DNA of 64,000 nt from Luscinia megarhynchos (taxonomy: Eukaryota; Chordata; Aves; Passeriformes; Turdidae), in the NCBI GenBank assembly GCA_034336665.1, contig JAPFBE010000002.1, positions 79,552,905 through 79,616,904 on the forward strand, written 5' to 3'. The notes below the pieces were generated by a model. It worked only from the letters and a program-made list of their open reading frames with translations. It did not search any database and was not told the origin of the DNA. Below, piece after piece: positions 50,884 to 64,000 of the stretch (its first letter is position 1; every line of letters starts with the position of its first letter). The position numbers and the translations under genes were made by a program.

Positions 50884-53800
50884 GTGAGTGTCCCTGCAGC
50901 CTGCCAGGGGGCACGGCTCACACTGAGCCTGCCACCTCACACGGGTGGTCTGATCTTTTCAAAGTGCTGAGAAATCATTCCTCTCAGGGAGTAAAATTTG
51001 CCATAGGTAAAGTGCATAAATGTTAAAAGGTGACCAATAGATATAGGACATAAAGTGCATTTGAGCTGCAGTTTAATACTGGTATAGATTATACGTAGAA
51101 TAAAATGCCTCAAATCTTCTTTTCGGCTTTAAGGATTTATAATAATTAATCCCAGACTGGTGGTTTATAAATAGCAAACCAAGGCAGAGGGGAATTCTCC
51201 AATACAGAAGAAATATTTTTTTAATTATTATTATTTTACTTTGAAATTCAGAGGTTTTTCTTTCTTTTTTATATGCTGGAGAAACAATATTTTTGAGATG
51301 TGGCATTTAAAAAGCTATGAGTCATTTGGGTGTGATAAAAGGGTAAAATTCTGAAAAGTTTGAAGTTGTTTAGGGGTTTGTTTCAAGGATTGTATCGGCT
51401 CCAAGTGAGGAGCAGCTTGTTGGCAAAGAAATTTATAAGCTGTGAGAGAGATCCACCACTGATAGTGCCCCCATGCAGAAGACTCCCATATTAGCACAGA
51501 GGCTTTCAGAGCACAAGAATCCCAACTGGAGGCCAGCCTGGGTGAAGCCTTAGTGAATTTCCATTTGAATAATAGTAGGAAGTAAAGTTTCATAACAGTG
51601 ATATTTAAAAAGTTATGATCAGTTTTAAATTTTAAGGTTCTTTTTCTCCTGTGTTTTATGGCTGAAGTAGGCTGGCACATTTATCATGCTAGTTTTACCA
51701 CTTGCTACTTATGCTTAGAATCTTTTAATATTTTATTAGCTGCTGTTTTTTACCTTGTGGATGAGAATGAACCATGGAATATATTATTCTTATTTATGGT
51801 CAGAACACCTTGCTTCTCACTCACTTAGAGTGTACAGAGATACCATAGAGTTGACTGCTTTGATAAATGTATGGATGTCTAATTTTGAAACCAAAACATC
51901 TGTAGTGGGCAAGAAGTACAGATGGATGGATATTATTAAACAGTTAGGGATTCATCTTCAGCTTCTGTGCTGCTCTCTGGGTGAAGTGGAATCGGTTCAG
52001 TACAATGTCATGCAGCTGTGACAATGGTGTGATGACTTGATTTGAGAGACTGTAGGCACTACTGAGAGGCTGTGGCCATGCATCATCCTCCACAGCCTGG
52101 AAGTGCCTGTGAAAAGGTGTCTGGTCCAGAATTTCAGACCAACATATCTGTTTTGTAGGTGGAATTTAAGAACTCACCACTCAGCCTGTGTTTAGAAAAT
52201 ACAAGGGTATCAGAATTATTTCCTAGGTAAGGTACTGGGAGCATTCTAGGAGGTCTTTGGGGACTTGCATTGTGCTTCCTCTCTGAATGTGACAGATTAT
52301 GGAAGAAGAGAGAAAAATTTAACATTCAAATGCCTTATTTTCAGTTGATAATATGAGTGGTGCTTGTGATGGCAGTGGGTATTGAGCTCTTACACACCAC
52401 TTCTCATCAGCTGTGGTGCACCTGGAGCATAAGCAGCTGCAGCTTGCCATGGTCTTCTTGATTAGTCTTTGGGCTACTCAGCAGGGCAAGGCAGGAAAAA
52501 GCCCTCTCCCATGGACATCTGTACTCTCAGAAAGCATAAACTATGAAAAATATAAGAATATAAGCTCGACCTTGGGAAAACATGAATACACCAGAAGCAA
52601 GACCTCAGGTTTTTTTTGTTTTCCAATTAAGAATTTGTCACATTAATTGATGGTGGATTTTTTTTTTCTGTCTGTAGCTTTGGTTCATTTAACTTCCTGT
52701 TAAGCAAATAACAAAGTGTTCTTGCTGCATAAAGGAACACTGATTCTTTTCTTCATCAAGCCACAGTGAGAAGAAATTAGCACCACTAAAAAAATTTGGC
52801 TGCTTTAGTTTGTACTTCATGCTGTTCCAGGGACAAGTTTAAGACATCTTCTAATCTTCAGTCCTTGTCTGCAGTATTCTCCCTGCTTGAATGAGCCCTT
52901 ATGGTATATAACAACATTGAAACAAATTGAACACTCTGTAACAGCTTTTATAATTTTGTTCAATTTAAACAAGCAGTCAAGTGTTGACACTTCATCAATT
53001 TTATTTAAATATTTTCTTGAAAATATACTTGGTGGCTTTGTTTCTGCAACAGTGAGGGAAATTATGGTATACTTCTTGAACAGTAAGAATGGTTTCTGAC
53101 ATAGTTTCTCTTTTCAGTGTGAAATAAATTCCAGGATTCACCTTATTAGATGCTGTTAATATTCTCCTCCTACTTCTTTTGGTCTGAAAGATCCACAGAG
53201 AGCAACACTACATATGTTTTTCAGAGCTGTTCATAGCTGAAATGGGCAAAGAGACTGTAGCTTCTTAATCTCTGCTATTTTGAGCATGTTTATTTTTAAT
53301 GGACATGCAATGAAATGCCACTAAACAGCAGTGATTATTCTGAGATTCTAGGATGAGAGGGGCCACGAGTTCAGAATCCTTAGCAAACCATAGACTGAAG
53401 CCTAAATAATACCTCTAAAGCACTAGAAAGGTGATCTGCACCAAACACAGCACTCTGGTTCTTTGTGACTGCAGAATATTAGAAATATTTGTCAGTGGCC
53501 TTTACACTGGATTGTTTTGAGAACAGTTCAGCCTAGCAGTGAGGAATGTCTGTAGTTGTGGTTTTGTACTGATAACTGGGTTTTAGCTACTGAAAATATT
53601 TGTGTAACATTTGTTTTGCTTTTTTGTTAAGCATAAATGAGAGGAAATGGAGGGGGGTTTGGTGTTGTATTTTATTATGTGACTTTACAGTTTGAGGTGA
53701 CCATTGATTCTATGACAGCTCATCTTCCTCATCCTTCTTTTAAAGTGTTCAATTCCTTAAGTCTTTTTTTTCATTAGGGATGTATCCAGATAGTGGCACA

Positions 53801-56800
53801 TAAAGCTGTTTCTTTGCAACACTAAATCCCAAATTAACTTTGGCTAGAATTTGCAAATACGGATGGGAAGATAGGTTAATTTGCTTTATTTATTTGGTTT
53901 GTTAGCATACTTTTTCACAACAGGTTTCTTCAGTGTCTGAAAGGGTTAAAAATGATTAAGCAAGCCCTACTAAACCAGTACTAGAGTATTCTTGTTGAAA
54001 AAGTGAAGTATCTGATGATCACAGGTCCTTGATGATGACCAAACTGCTTCAAATGTGATTTAGAACAGTTCCTAAGGTAACAGCCCTGGGTCTGAATCAG
54101 CCTTCCCTGCAAGGCTTCAGAATCTGAGAAGAGGGGATGAAGTGTTTGTATTTGTATTGTGGAATCCAGCAAACATTAGTTCAGCTTTAGGTGTCTGGGG
54201 AGATGAAAACAGGTGCTTTTGTATTTTTGCAAAGGAATGGCTGTTGTGACATATTATTTCCAGGAAAACTGGTTCAAGGATGCTCATTTCTGCCTGTCAG
54301 GGTGGTTATCTGTTGCTGCAATGCTTATGATGGGAACACTTATCTGTTAGGAACTAAGCTGTATTTGAGATCAAGCTGACCCAGGACATCAAACAATTTC
54401 CCAAAGGCATGTTTCAATTCCTTTTTTAAAAATCAACCAGTGGCCTAAAGGTGAAACTCCTTTTCAATGTCACTTTGAACCTTGATGGTTGTTTGTGTTT
54501 CTCTGTCTCTACAGTGACTTGATTTTTTTGTTACATTGCATAAAAGGAAGAATTTAATCCTGAATTTAATTAATAAACCAGTGGTTCGTCTAATTTTAAT
54601 GTTTCTTCAGAAATCAAAAATTCATTGCTAACCCAATCTATTAGTCATTCAGATGTGGCAAACAAATACTATAATATATCATTTCTCTCATTTTTACATT
54701 TTCATACTGCTTTTTTATTACTTTCATCTAAAATATGCTGTATTTTGGCCTGAGACACCGGATTTTGACTCAGATTATTTCCTTTTGCATTATGTAAGAG
54801 GTTAAATCTACCTCTTTTCTGGAGCATGCTGCCCTCTCTTATCCCTGTCCCCATCATCCCTGTAGCACCAGACTCAAGTGCAAGCCTGCTGGCATGCTCG
54901 TGCCAAGCCTGCTCCTCTGCTTGGTGTCAGCCAGGGACACGTCTGAGAAAGTCAAGGAAAACTCCTTGACTCGAGGTTTGCCAGCTGGACATGAAGAAAT
55001 GAGCAAACTCTCTTTCCCAAATTATAAGTGAATAACCTCTGTTCTTTCTTGGCTGTGCCACTGTGATGATTGAAACACTGCCCATCAGATTACCTGTACT
55101 GCCCTCAGTCTTGGGCAGGCTCTTTGGATCCAGTTTCTAAACTTCTTTTTATTTCCAAAAGAGTAAGACCAGAAGAAATATCAGATGTACAGTCTAGGGC
55201 TTCATAAGCCAATTCTGAAAAGCCTTGGGCTTGATGCAGCAGGAGTTAGGGGAGTTGCACTTTACAAAATCCTTCCTACAAGATGTGGGAAGGGGGAAAA
55301 AATCTCTGAACAGTAGGCATTGAACTTCTTCATTTTACTGTGTAGCATTTGTGTCACTCGTGGTTTGAGATGTTTGGCACAGGGAATCACATGTAGGGCT
55401 CCAGGTGTTTGACAAAGTGACAAACTCAAGGCAAATGTGTCCTCATGAAGCAAAAAGCTGGACAAAATTCCTGAACACTACTCACAGAACTAAACTTGAC
55501 AGATAGTGTCTTAAGTACCTAGGTAATTTTAGGTACTCCATAGGTGCTTCATTTTTATATTTGCTAAGTTCCTACTGCTCTGGACATCTGTTGAGCAGAG
55601 TGCCAACAGATTTTTTTATGTGGAAATGAGGGGTAAAGGGCTTATGGTACACATGCATGTCTTGCCTCAGTCTTGATCTCAGTAAGTCTGAGATATACCA
55701 GAACTGTTTTCTGATAATCTGCAATATGGTATTCCTTTTTCCAGGGCATTCCTTTCCTTTTAAATATCTTATTTTATCAGTCATAAAGGAAATAGGATGA
55801 ATGAGTGTGTTGCACTGCAAAAGCCAAATCTTTTGCAACTTGGGTGGTATTAAATTAAACCAGTATGCTAAGAGAACAATTATAATTGCTTGGCACTTTA
55901 GGAACCTCCTGTAAGTGCTAAGGCTATTAGACCCATTTAAAATCTTGATTGCAGAAAGAACTGTGTGTATTAATCTGTAAAATAATTCATCAATTCTCTA
56001 ATTTATCATTGTTCAAATAAAATGGGTTTTTGAAATTAGAAATTACTCTGAAGTAATTAAATAAATTTTATATGTTGCAACTTTTTATGAACGTGGATTC
56101 CTTAAAAGGCTCATAATTTAACATAGTATCTCAGTTATATTAGGCTTCACATGACCTTTAATGCTTTAATAATGTTAATAAAGTCTTTGAGACTAATCAT
56201 TTAATGAAAGGGTAACTTATGATATTTTCTTTTAAGTTGTGCTAATAGACTACCAGACAAATTTGACAATACTTTACATACAATTCCTTCCACCTTTGCT
56301 TTGCATGGACTAGTCTTGTTTTGGCACAATGGAGTGTTGTCTATTTCTAATAATTAACAGGAAGCATCAGATTTGCAAGGGTTTTTTTGTTTCACATGGA
56401 CTAGACACAGACATGCAAAAATGCATCTGGGATAATACTGTTGGAGAGAGGGATGGAGTTGAGCAATTAGGCACAGTGCCTGAGTGCAAATTTTCCTGGT
56501 AGTTTTAAGAGGGCTTTTGTATTGTATTTCTCATTAGCAATTCAGGCTATTTGAGTCTAAACAAACTCAAAGTAGATGAAAGCAATCCCCTTCTTCCAGT
56601 AAGGTTAGAGTGCTGCAGAAGAATGTTGCAAACTTGGTAAATTCTCTGTCATTTTGAATGTGTAAAACAAGACTTAGGTGTCCTTCAAAAAGTACAGGGT
56701 AATTCAAGCAGGAGGGATGGGCTTGGTGCAGTAAGTACAAGATGAAATTCTTTGCCTCTGAAGGTGTGATGGTAAAGGCTTTTGCTGGCCTTAAAATGTC

Positions 56801-58599
56801 TGTGAATCTGTTGGTAAATATGTCAAGCATTTTCATAATTAAATGCTTCTTTCTCGTTTAAGCCTCACCCATTTCAGACTAGATTTTGAGTATCATAAAC
56901 TCTTGTGTTTGATTTGTGCAACATTTAGATAATCCTACTTACAGTTACGAAAACAGGGCTGTTATTAACTTGCCAATCCCAGAGGAAATTTGAACTGTGA
57001 AACCAAAAGTATTTGTAAAATGCTATCATACATTGCTGAACTTCTAAACACATTGCCAAATTTCTTATTTTATTTCTAGGTATTCTCTTCAGTATCTGTG
57101 ATGCATTTTATTTGGCAAACTTCTTCTTTCTCTTATTTTGTCACTCTTCTTTCTTTGAGTATCAGTAAGGTTATATTTCTTCTTTCCTTTTAGATGCTTA
57201 CTCTTCAAAATCTTGCATGAGATGGATTGGCATAAATGACCCTTTTAATAAATAGGTTCTTCCTGGAAGAATATGCAATTCCTAAACATCTCAAAAAACA
57301 TCAATAAATCTGCTTCTCCAACTCCCTTTTTAGTAGCAGAACATACTTTGTCTCAGAAAAGAAACACTGAAAATATCCAACTGAAGATCTCATTCTGATT
57401 TGGGGTGTGGTTGTTTTTATTCAGGCTGTCCCTCTGAGAGACATCTTAATTCTCTATTGTTTGCTGCTTAGGAAAGCTGAATTCTGTTTCTGTGGGTGGG
57501 AATATTCTTTTTCAGATGGAAGTATTTGCCATTTGTTGATCCTAAAAAGACAAGTGTTCTACATTAACACACAAAGCTCAGTGTTAACATGGTAAATAGG
57601 CATTTCGGAAGTACAAGTTAGTCAAGCCTTATTCCTAGAACTGTCCTTGGCTTCAGTGAAGCTTATGCAAACAATGAAGTAAACAGAAAGAAAAAATAAT
57701 AATAAAAAAGAGTTTAGTCCGATTTCTGTAAGGAATTTGGAGATGTTTGCCAATGGAAAAAGTGAGGAAGTAAAATAAGATTCTCTTGAAAAATTTATTT
57801 ATTTTTTTTACCTTTGACTGTATGAAAATTAGGACACATTGATAGCATAGAAATGAGCAATTTCTCACCAAATGTATAATGACCTAGAATGGTTGTTAGG
57901 AACAACAGCAAAAATATCTGTGGATTCATAGATTTCATTCCTGGAAAACAAATTGTAATGGCATCAGTATTAAAAGCTGAATAAAAATAAAGCATTCAGT
58001 AGCATTCCAGGAAGACCATGTGTATACTGCTCTTGATGGGAGGGACAGAGGTTAAATGTATTAAGGTCTGGCTTGCAGCTCTCCAAGTACTTTCCAATAT
58101 GAAGTCATATGAGTGTTTCTAATAGGATTCTTCAAGGTTTGCTTCATCCTCTACTATTTAGAGTTTCCATTGGTTTGGAGTCAAGTTTGAAATTACAGCA
58201 GAACACAGCTGATGTATTTGCTGTATTGGAATGATAAAGAATGAGAACAAGCTGATCATCCAGCCAGGGTGATTATGTCTTCTCTGGCCAGTTTGTTCAC
58301 ACCTTTCTTGTTCTCGAGTCACAAGCAGTGTAATATTTAGAAAACACAATTTCCTGTTGGCTGCCCTATTTCCCTACGTTACCTCATTGCCTCAAGGCTT
58401 TGCTGGTGTCTCTTGCACAGCAGCTCCTGTTCTGCAGAACTGCTGGTGAACTCCCACCAGTTCTGTGGCCACGGGTTGTCCTTTTCCAATGCAGGACTTT
58501 GGTTTTGTCTCTGACAAATTTTCTGAAGTCCATGCCAGGCCACTTGTGGATTTTGGGTTCTCTGAACAGCAACTCTGCCTTCCAGCATATACACCTGCT

Positions 58600-58822
58600 C
58601 CTTCCTCAGATTTTATGGAGACACAGCCCCTTTGTCATCTGGATCATTGCTAAGGATGCAAAGGGTGCTGACCTGGCAGGGACTCCTGGGAGTCACAGTA
58701 CCCATAACCAGCCACCTCAAACTGTTGATGGTGACCCTTTGGGCCCAGCCATCCAGGCCATTTTCCACACACTTTTATTCCACTCCTCCAGTCCTTAATT
58801 TTCCTGGGGACTGAGTTTTTCT
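58600..58822 (-). mobile_element. CR1 LINE, outer copy, left part (split by another CR1)
   Basis: Minus-strand CR1 reverse-transcriptase region. On the + strand it reads 'gtcatctggatcattgctaa', then 'ctcctgggagtcacagtacc' and 'gaccctttgggcccagccat', in the order of a reversed CR1. It is highly diverged. It stops near 58822, where an independent CR1 begins from its own 3' end. Its more 5' portion resumes at about 59325. Confidence 0.7.
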
Positions 58823-58824
58823 AG

Positions 58825-59320
58825 TTTATAGCTCATAGAATCATCATAGCATTACAGAATGGTTTGCATTGAAAGGGACCTTAAAGATAATCTAGTTTCA
58901 ACCCTTTATGCCATGGTCAGGGACACTTCTCACGAGGTCAGGCTGTTCAGAGCCCCACCCAGCCTGGCTTTGAACACTTCCAGGATGGGGCATCCACAGC
59001 TTCTCTGGGCAGCCTGTGCCAGTGCCTCACCACCCTCACAGTAAAGAATTTCTTCCTAACATCTAATCTAAACTTACTCTGTTTCAGTTTGAATCTGCTC
59101 CCCCTTGTCCTGACACTACATGCTCAAGTAAAAAGTCCCACTCCATCTTTCTTGTAGGCTACCTTCAGGTACTGGAAGGCCATAATTATGTCACCCCAAA
59201 GGTTTCTCTTTCCCAGGCTGAACAATCCCTATTCTTTCAGCCTTTCCATATGGAGAGGTGCTCCATCCCCCCAATCAACTTGGTGGCCGCCTCTGGACAT
59301 GCTTCTGTATCCTGCTGCTT
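58825..59320 (-). mobile_element. CR1 LINE, inner copy nested in an older CR1
   Basis: A better-preserved minus-strand CR1 3' end. It starts with the reversed ATTCTRTG tail ('catagaatcatcatagc') and continues 'gaaagggaccttaaagataa', 'ctctgggcagcctgtgccag', 'aagaatttcttcctaacatc', 'aggctgaacaatccctattc' and 'ggtggccgcctctggacatg'. Being flanked on both sides by colinear CR1 sequence of another copy marks it as a later insertion. Confidence 0.8.
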
Positions 59321-59324
59321 TAGA

Positions 59325-59560
59325 TTTTACAACAGGCGTAGCATTTGCCTTTTTTCAATCATTGGGGTCTTCCTCTAATTGCCACAACTTTTCCTAGATG
59401 ATAGAAAGCAACTTCCCAATGGCATTGGCCAGCTCCTCCAAGCAATTAGTCCAGCACCATTGATTTTTATTTGCCCTATTTGGCTAAATAATCCCTAACT
59501 TCATTTTCCTATACCATGAGCAGTACCTCTTCCCCAGTTTTTCCAATTCTGCTGCCATGC
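59325..59560 (-). mobile_element. CR1 LINE, outer copy, right part
   Basis: On the + strand this reads 'acaggcgtagcatttgcctt', 'ttgccacaacttttcctag' and 'tggcattggccagctcctcc', followed by a degenerate 'aataatccctaac' region. These match a reversed CR1 upstream of the part at 58600-58822, so the two are halves of one insertion with the inner CR1 between them. Boundaries are approximate. Confidence 0.6.
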
Positions 59561-61954
59561 AGAGACCTGAGAGTCTTTAATTTTAAGCTACATCAATTAC
59601 TCTCTTGGTATTCTTTCACTGCTTATTATAGCTAATACAACAAATAATGCAGTGCTTCAGCAGCAGTTTTCCCCCACAAGTTCCAGAAGTTTTACAGGGA
59701 AAGGAGGCTGTAGAAACATCTCAGATGACTGTGCAGAGCACACTGGAAATTTGAGCCAAGTATGATTTTGATTCAGGATCTGAATAGTTTTTAGTGACAA
59801 AGTTTTAGATATTAATCAGAAAACTTGTTGCATCCTGAAGCAGCAAACACAGCACACTTTCATTTGCAGGTGACATTTCAGGTGTAAATGTCTGAGGCCT
59901 TTGAAGAATGGTTTTGATAGTAGTCCAAACTGAACAAATACAAAGCTCGGAAATAATTTATAAAGACATCTTCCTCAAAGGAGCAGGTTCAAAATTATTC
60001 CAGTGGCAGCCTCTCCAGGACATTGGTAACATTTATAAACCACAGAACTGGAACCCTTCTAAGTGTTTGTCTTCAAAACTTATTCTACAGACTGGGTCTA
60101 CAGTGCTACTGAATTTCTGAAGAGCAGAATTTATTGAATACCAATTTATTTTTCCCAGAAATCCCTTTCCAGTGATGTTATAAGTGTTTTCATGCAACAC
60201 TTTCAGTCAATTCAGACATGGTCAATTCAGACCACAGAAAAATATTTAAGTGTGAAAGAAACTGAATATACATTTATATTTTGTGTTGGCAAATCCTCAA
60301 GAAAGGATCATGGGCTGCATAGGAGTGCAGAGAAGGTACAAGTTTACTGTTCTGTCTCTGACATCATCTGCTATAATCACTGAACAATTTATAGTTCCTC
60401 AGTTTCTCTAATGATAACAGTTACCCAAGGGTTGCTTATGAGTTACCTTCTGTCTATATGGTGCAGTAAAGAGGAAGGAGTCATCATTACCTTCTTATTA
60501 AGCTGGTCCATCTTCTGCTGGAATCATCAGACCTTGCAGCTATTTAGCACAAGAGCTTCACCTGAGCAAATGTTGTAGATGAGTGTAAAGAAAAGAGCAG
60601 CCTAAGTGGAAGCATAAGCTTCCTATACATGTATTTTAGGGGCACATAAACAAATCTGTCTGCAAGGACAAAGAATGAGTCTCAACAAGAGATGCAGTTT
60701 ATTGGAATTCCCCATGCAAAGAGCCAGAAGGCCTAATTAAGATTTACTATACATCAGGGCCAGTCTGTTCACAGCTCTCAGCCCATGACAGAGCTCTGTC
60801 TCAATTGCCATGTGGAGCCTTGGAAATCCACCAAAGAAAATAAGCACTTTTCCTTTTGCAGTTCAGTTCTATTAATTATATTAAACACAAGCAATGACCT
60901 CCTGGGACAGAAGAATTTTTGTAGTTGTTGCTGTTGTTTTTAAACAAAGCTGAAGTAAAGAAAGCTAGGGATTTTCAGACTCTGCTCTCCAGACTCCTGA
61001 GGGATTGTGGATTACTCCTAAAAATGTACAACCTCATCTTCTACTAAGAGTATAAGTTTGTTGTCAGTGGGCTTGATTATCCAGTTGTCAGTTGGGGTAA
61101 TCCATGTGTTAGAAAACGTTTATGGATTTAAAATTGGAAGCAGTTGAAAACCCTTAATGTGGCATTTTGGAGGAGAAAGAAGTTGAGCAGCTTGATTTCT
61201 CCATGGGTCTCTATCCTACAAGCAAAGACATGGGAGTTTAGAGCATTGGCATTTTACAGCTATCCCAAATTCCTTTGGGGATGAGCACAAGTGCCCCACC
61301 TCCTGAAAGATACTGAAAACAACTTGGAGTTATTAATTAGAGAGAGCAGACAGAAAAACTTAAATTCTCTGAGGACAAAGGTTATTAAGAAGAATTCTAA
61401 AGCAGGGTGGTTTTACCTTAAACAAGGATTGTCTCGGCTGCCTGCCTGTTTCCCCCCAAATCCAAACCCCAAAAACCAAATCCAAACAGCAACAACAAGC
61501 AAAGCACAATGGGAGTTGATGGGAGCTGGCTGAGAAAGAACAGTCTCAGTTGTCCATCTCTGATCAGAGACATGTGAAGAAACAAAAACAAAGCTATCAC
61601 CAGTGAAGTCACAGAAGTGATTTTAAATTTTTTTTTTGCCTTACATTCCTTTAATGGGTAACAGCTAGAAGAATAACTTTTAGCACTTTCCACGCACATG
61701 TGAATTGCAGTTCACGTAAAATATTTAGGAGTTGGACGTTTTTCTGATGTAAAGCTCTTGTTCATAAAATAGAACAAGATTACTTCAGAAATGTGGTGTC
61801 TACTTGGTCTTTGTAGGGTTCACTTGGAATAGTGATCCTGAATTTCCCTCTGCAGGCTGAACTTGGCTGGAGCCATGGGTCAAGCTGATCACCAGGAGAA
61901 GATCTGTAGTCTGTTCAGCAGCTATTTCAGAAAGCCACACAAACAGATGAGATT

Positions 61955-62510
61955 TCAAAGAACCACAGAGCTGGAAAGGAGGCTTCTAGAGAACCTTTAA
62001 ATATCCTTGATTCCAGCATGGTCTTGCCAATGTCTGTCATTTCTTTCACATTTGTTTAAGCTGAATTTGAAGACTTACTGTAATGGAAACATTATAGACC
62101 AGATGTCCTGTCCCAGTGCTATTCTTAGTGCTTAGGGAGGTTTTTCTCCTTTCTAACCTATTCTTGCTGCAATTTAAGAGCTTTAACTCTCATTTATTTT
62201 CACTGTGAACCCAAAGACATGATTACTTCTTTCTACTTTCAACAGGTTTTTATGTGAAGTTGATTTTTTCCTTCCTTGGTGTAGTAGTTTATGCTTGCAC
62301 CTATTGATTATTATTCTGAGTTGTCTTTTCAGGTATCTCATTGGTGAAAATCACTTAACAAATTCTCATCATGCTCTCAGTGCCCCTGCCATATGTCTCT
62401 GATTAGAGCCATCTCATACTGTAGGAAGACTCTATCCATTGTTCTGGTCTATAATGAAAATAGAAAATAGTCTCAGACCCATAGGATGCCCTAGTCTAAA
62501 AACCCTTCCA
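61955..62510 (-). mobile_element. Ancient CR1-type LINE remnant
   Basis: Heavily decayed minus-strand CR1. The best part is near 62140-62190, where 'gaggtttttctcctttctaac' and 'cttgctgcaatttaagagc' match the reversed 3' region of old vertebrate CR1 lineages. The 3' edge ('accacagagctggaaagg') lies at about 61955. A weaker match near 62440-62510 ('aatgaaaatagaaaatagtc') may be a more 5' part of the same copy. Far more diverged than the other CR1 copies here. Confidence 0.55.
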
Positions 62511-64000
62511 TTTTTTACTCTCTGAGTATATTTTTCATGCAGTTTGGATCAATCTTCTAGTATACATAATTTCCTTTTTCTCTTCTGGTGTCCTTAGTGA
62601 TTAACATAACTTTGAACTTTTATACATATTTAATAGGATCAGAAAGTTAGTTCAAAGGGAGTGGTTATTTACACCAAGGTTCTGCACCATCCTATATTCT
62701 GGTAACATCTGGAGATCACAGTACTTTGGTGCTTGACATTAAAGGCATTGATCCTTGGTATGTGTTTGGGGCTTCTTCACAGGTAGAATGCATTGCAGAA
62801 GTAGTTTCTCTCAGTAGATTAACTTTTTTGTTAAGGAAAAAAGATACTGAAATGTGTTCATTTATATAAACAAGGTCTATTTTGATGACATTAGAATAGA
62901 AAATAACAGAACTGTGAATATTTCAATAAGAAGAAACATTTAGATAAAATATAGAGTGATGATAAAAAATAATTTTTTAAGATTTTATTTCATGTATGTG
63001 TTGAGTCAAGAAAATACATGTGATTGGAGTATTTGTTTTCGCTGGTTTATTTCACTTTATGAGAAAAGCTTTTAGTGCCTTTTATTTTTATTTGAGTCGA
63101 GAAAAGAGAAAACAGAATTATGCTATTTGCTACAGAATGGAAAGCACGTTGTTTCCTAATTCTGCCTTTCATGGTCTGCCTCTCCTATGGATTTCGGGAA
63201 GCTGCAGCTTTTGCATCATGTATCACTGCAGTGAGATAATATGGGTTACAAATTATTAGCTTAATCAAAGGAAACCCATCTTTATCCTGTACAAGCTCCT
63301 CTCTGAACTTTAATGCAGACAGGAACCAGGCTAGTTCCAAGTTTTATCAGAATGACCATTTCATTTAAGGTAGAATCCACCAACTAGCTATTCTAATCTC
63401 TGGGGGGAAAAAAAATGAAATCTATATAATAGATACATATAAACAACACTCTTTCATTATAGAGAGTAACTATTCACCTCTTGTAATATAACCAGAGGAT
63501 CAGAGCATCAGCACAAACCAGCTTCAAGACAAACTTCTCTGGACAAGACATAATTGAATGGAGGAAGTCAGCATCACAAGATGTTTCAGACCAAGATCAA
63601 ACCTAAATTTAGAAGGATGGAACACTGCATGGGAGAAAGGCCTGGCAAAGGCTGTCCAGCACAGAGATATGAAGGCAAGCTCCTGCTCAGTCCTTAGTCT
63701 GTTGATGGCTGGGCAGGTGTACTGAAGGATGAGATCCTTTTCTCCCATTTTTTCTCAAAATTCGCTTCTACCAGAGAGAGGGAAAAAGGCTGACTGAATT
63801 TTTGAGGTTTTCCCCAGTTCATCTGGTTTTCTGTTCTGTGTGGTGCTAGTCTGTATGGAGTTTAAGCACTGCTAAATAATCTGGGCAACCAGGCTGACAA
63901 CAGATGTTGCAGTCAGTACCCTTTTAGATGCAGGAATGTTCTGTGAGTTAGTGAAAGTGTTAGATGGATTAGTTAAAGAGTTACATATAAATTACAATTA

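Larger units (their letters stand above)
50884..64000 (+). other. CPQ last intron (5' part), non-coding
   Basis: The sequence follows the gtgagt donor of the 50682-50883 exon and runs to the window end. The expected terminal CPQ exon (phase 1, with a FHHSHGDT-like motif) was not found, so the intron is at least 13.1 kb. The stretch 51.0-58.5 kb is AT-rich and shows nothing recognisable. From 58.6 to 59.6 kb lies a nested CR1 pair, and near 62 kb an old CR1 remnant. The stretches 59.6-61.9 kb and 62.5-64.0 kb again show no supported feature. Confidence 0.8.

Noticed and set aside
58400..58798. 132-codon + strand ORF near 58.4 kb
   Set aside because: Most of it overlaps a reversed CR1 reverse-transcriptase fragment, and it reads against the element.
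51000..64000. Search for the terminal CPQ exon with the last histidine ligand
   Set aside because: No phase-1 acceptor followed by a HHSHGDT-like coding stretch was found, so it is assumed to lie beyond the window.

Overview
This window looks like nuclear DNA from a bird. It is AT-rich, almost all non-coding, and carries many CR1 LINE fragments. Several of these end in the CR1-type tail of repeated ATTCTGTG-like units. One retroviral solo-LTR candidate is also present. The exact bird lineage cannot be read from the sequence.

The only gene I can identify is CPQ (carboxypeptidase Q, also called plasma glutamate carboxypeptidase), an M28-family secreted or lysosomal zinc dipeptidase. It is on the + strand and is cut by both window ends. 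Three consecutive coding exons lie at 26115-26226, 39859-39950 and 50682-50883. Each has GT/AG splice borders, and the phases agree (0/1, 1/0, 0/1). Together they encode about 135 residues of the catalytic domain, including the HLD motif, the DD metal-ligand motif, the EE catalytic/metal pair and the ESD metal ligand. The earlier exons (signal peptide, propeptide, N-terminal half) and the terminal exon with the last histidine ligand were not found and should lie outside. The introns seen are at least 26.1 kb, 13.6 kb, 10.7 kb and at least 13.1 kb.

Layout: 1-26 kb is the 3' part of an upstream intron. It holds an (ACAT)n/(AT)n microsatellite, an A/C-rich tract, CR1 pieces at 13.2, 15.0-16.5 (split by an LTR), 17.2 and 21.3 kb, and two minus-strand stretches that look protein-like but that I cannot identify. 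The 26.2-39.9 kb intron holds two inverted CR1 copies (34.6 and 35.6-36.1 kb) and a T23 tract followed by AG. The 40-50.7 kb intron holds one long CR1 at 46.7-47.6 kb and an A17 run. The 50.9-64 kb intron holds a CR1 nested inside another CR1 (58.6-59.6 kb) and a very old CR1 (about 62 kb). I see no tRNA, rRNA, CRISPR or operon-like structure, and no evidence of a novel multi-gene system. The notable signals are the architecture of the repeats and a few unexplained ORF-like blocks.
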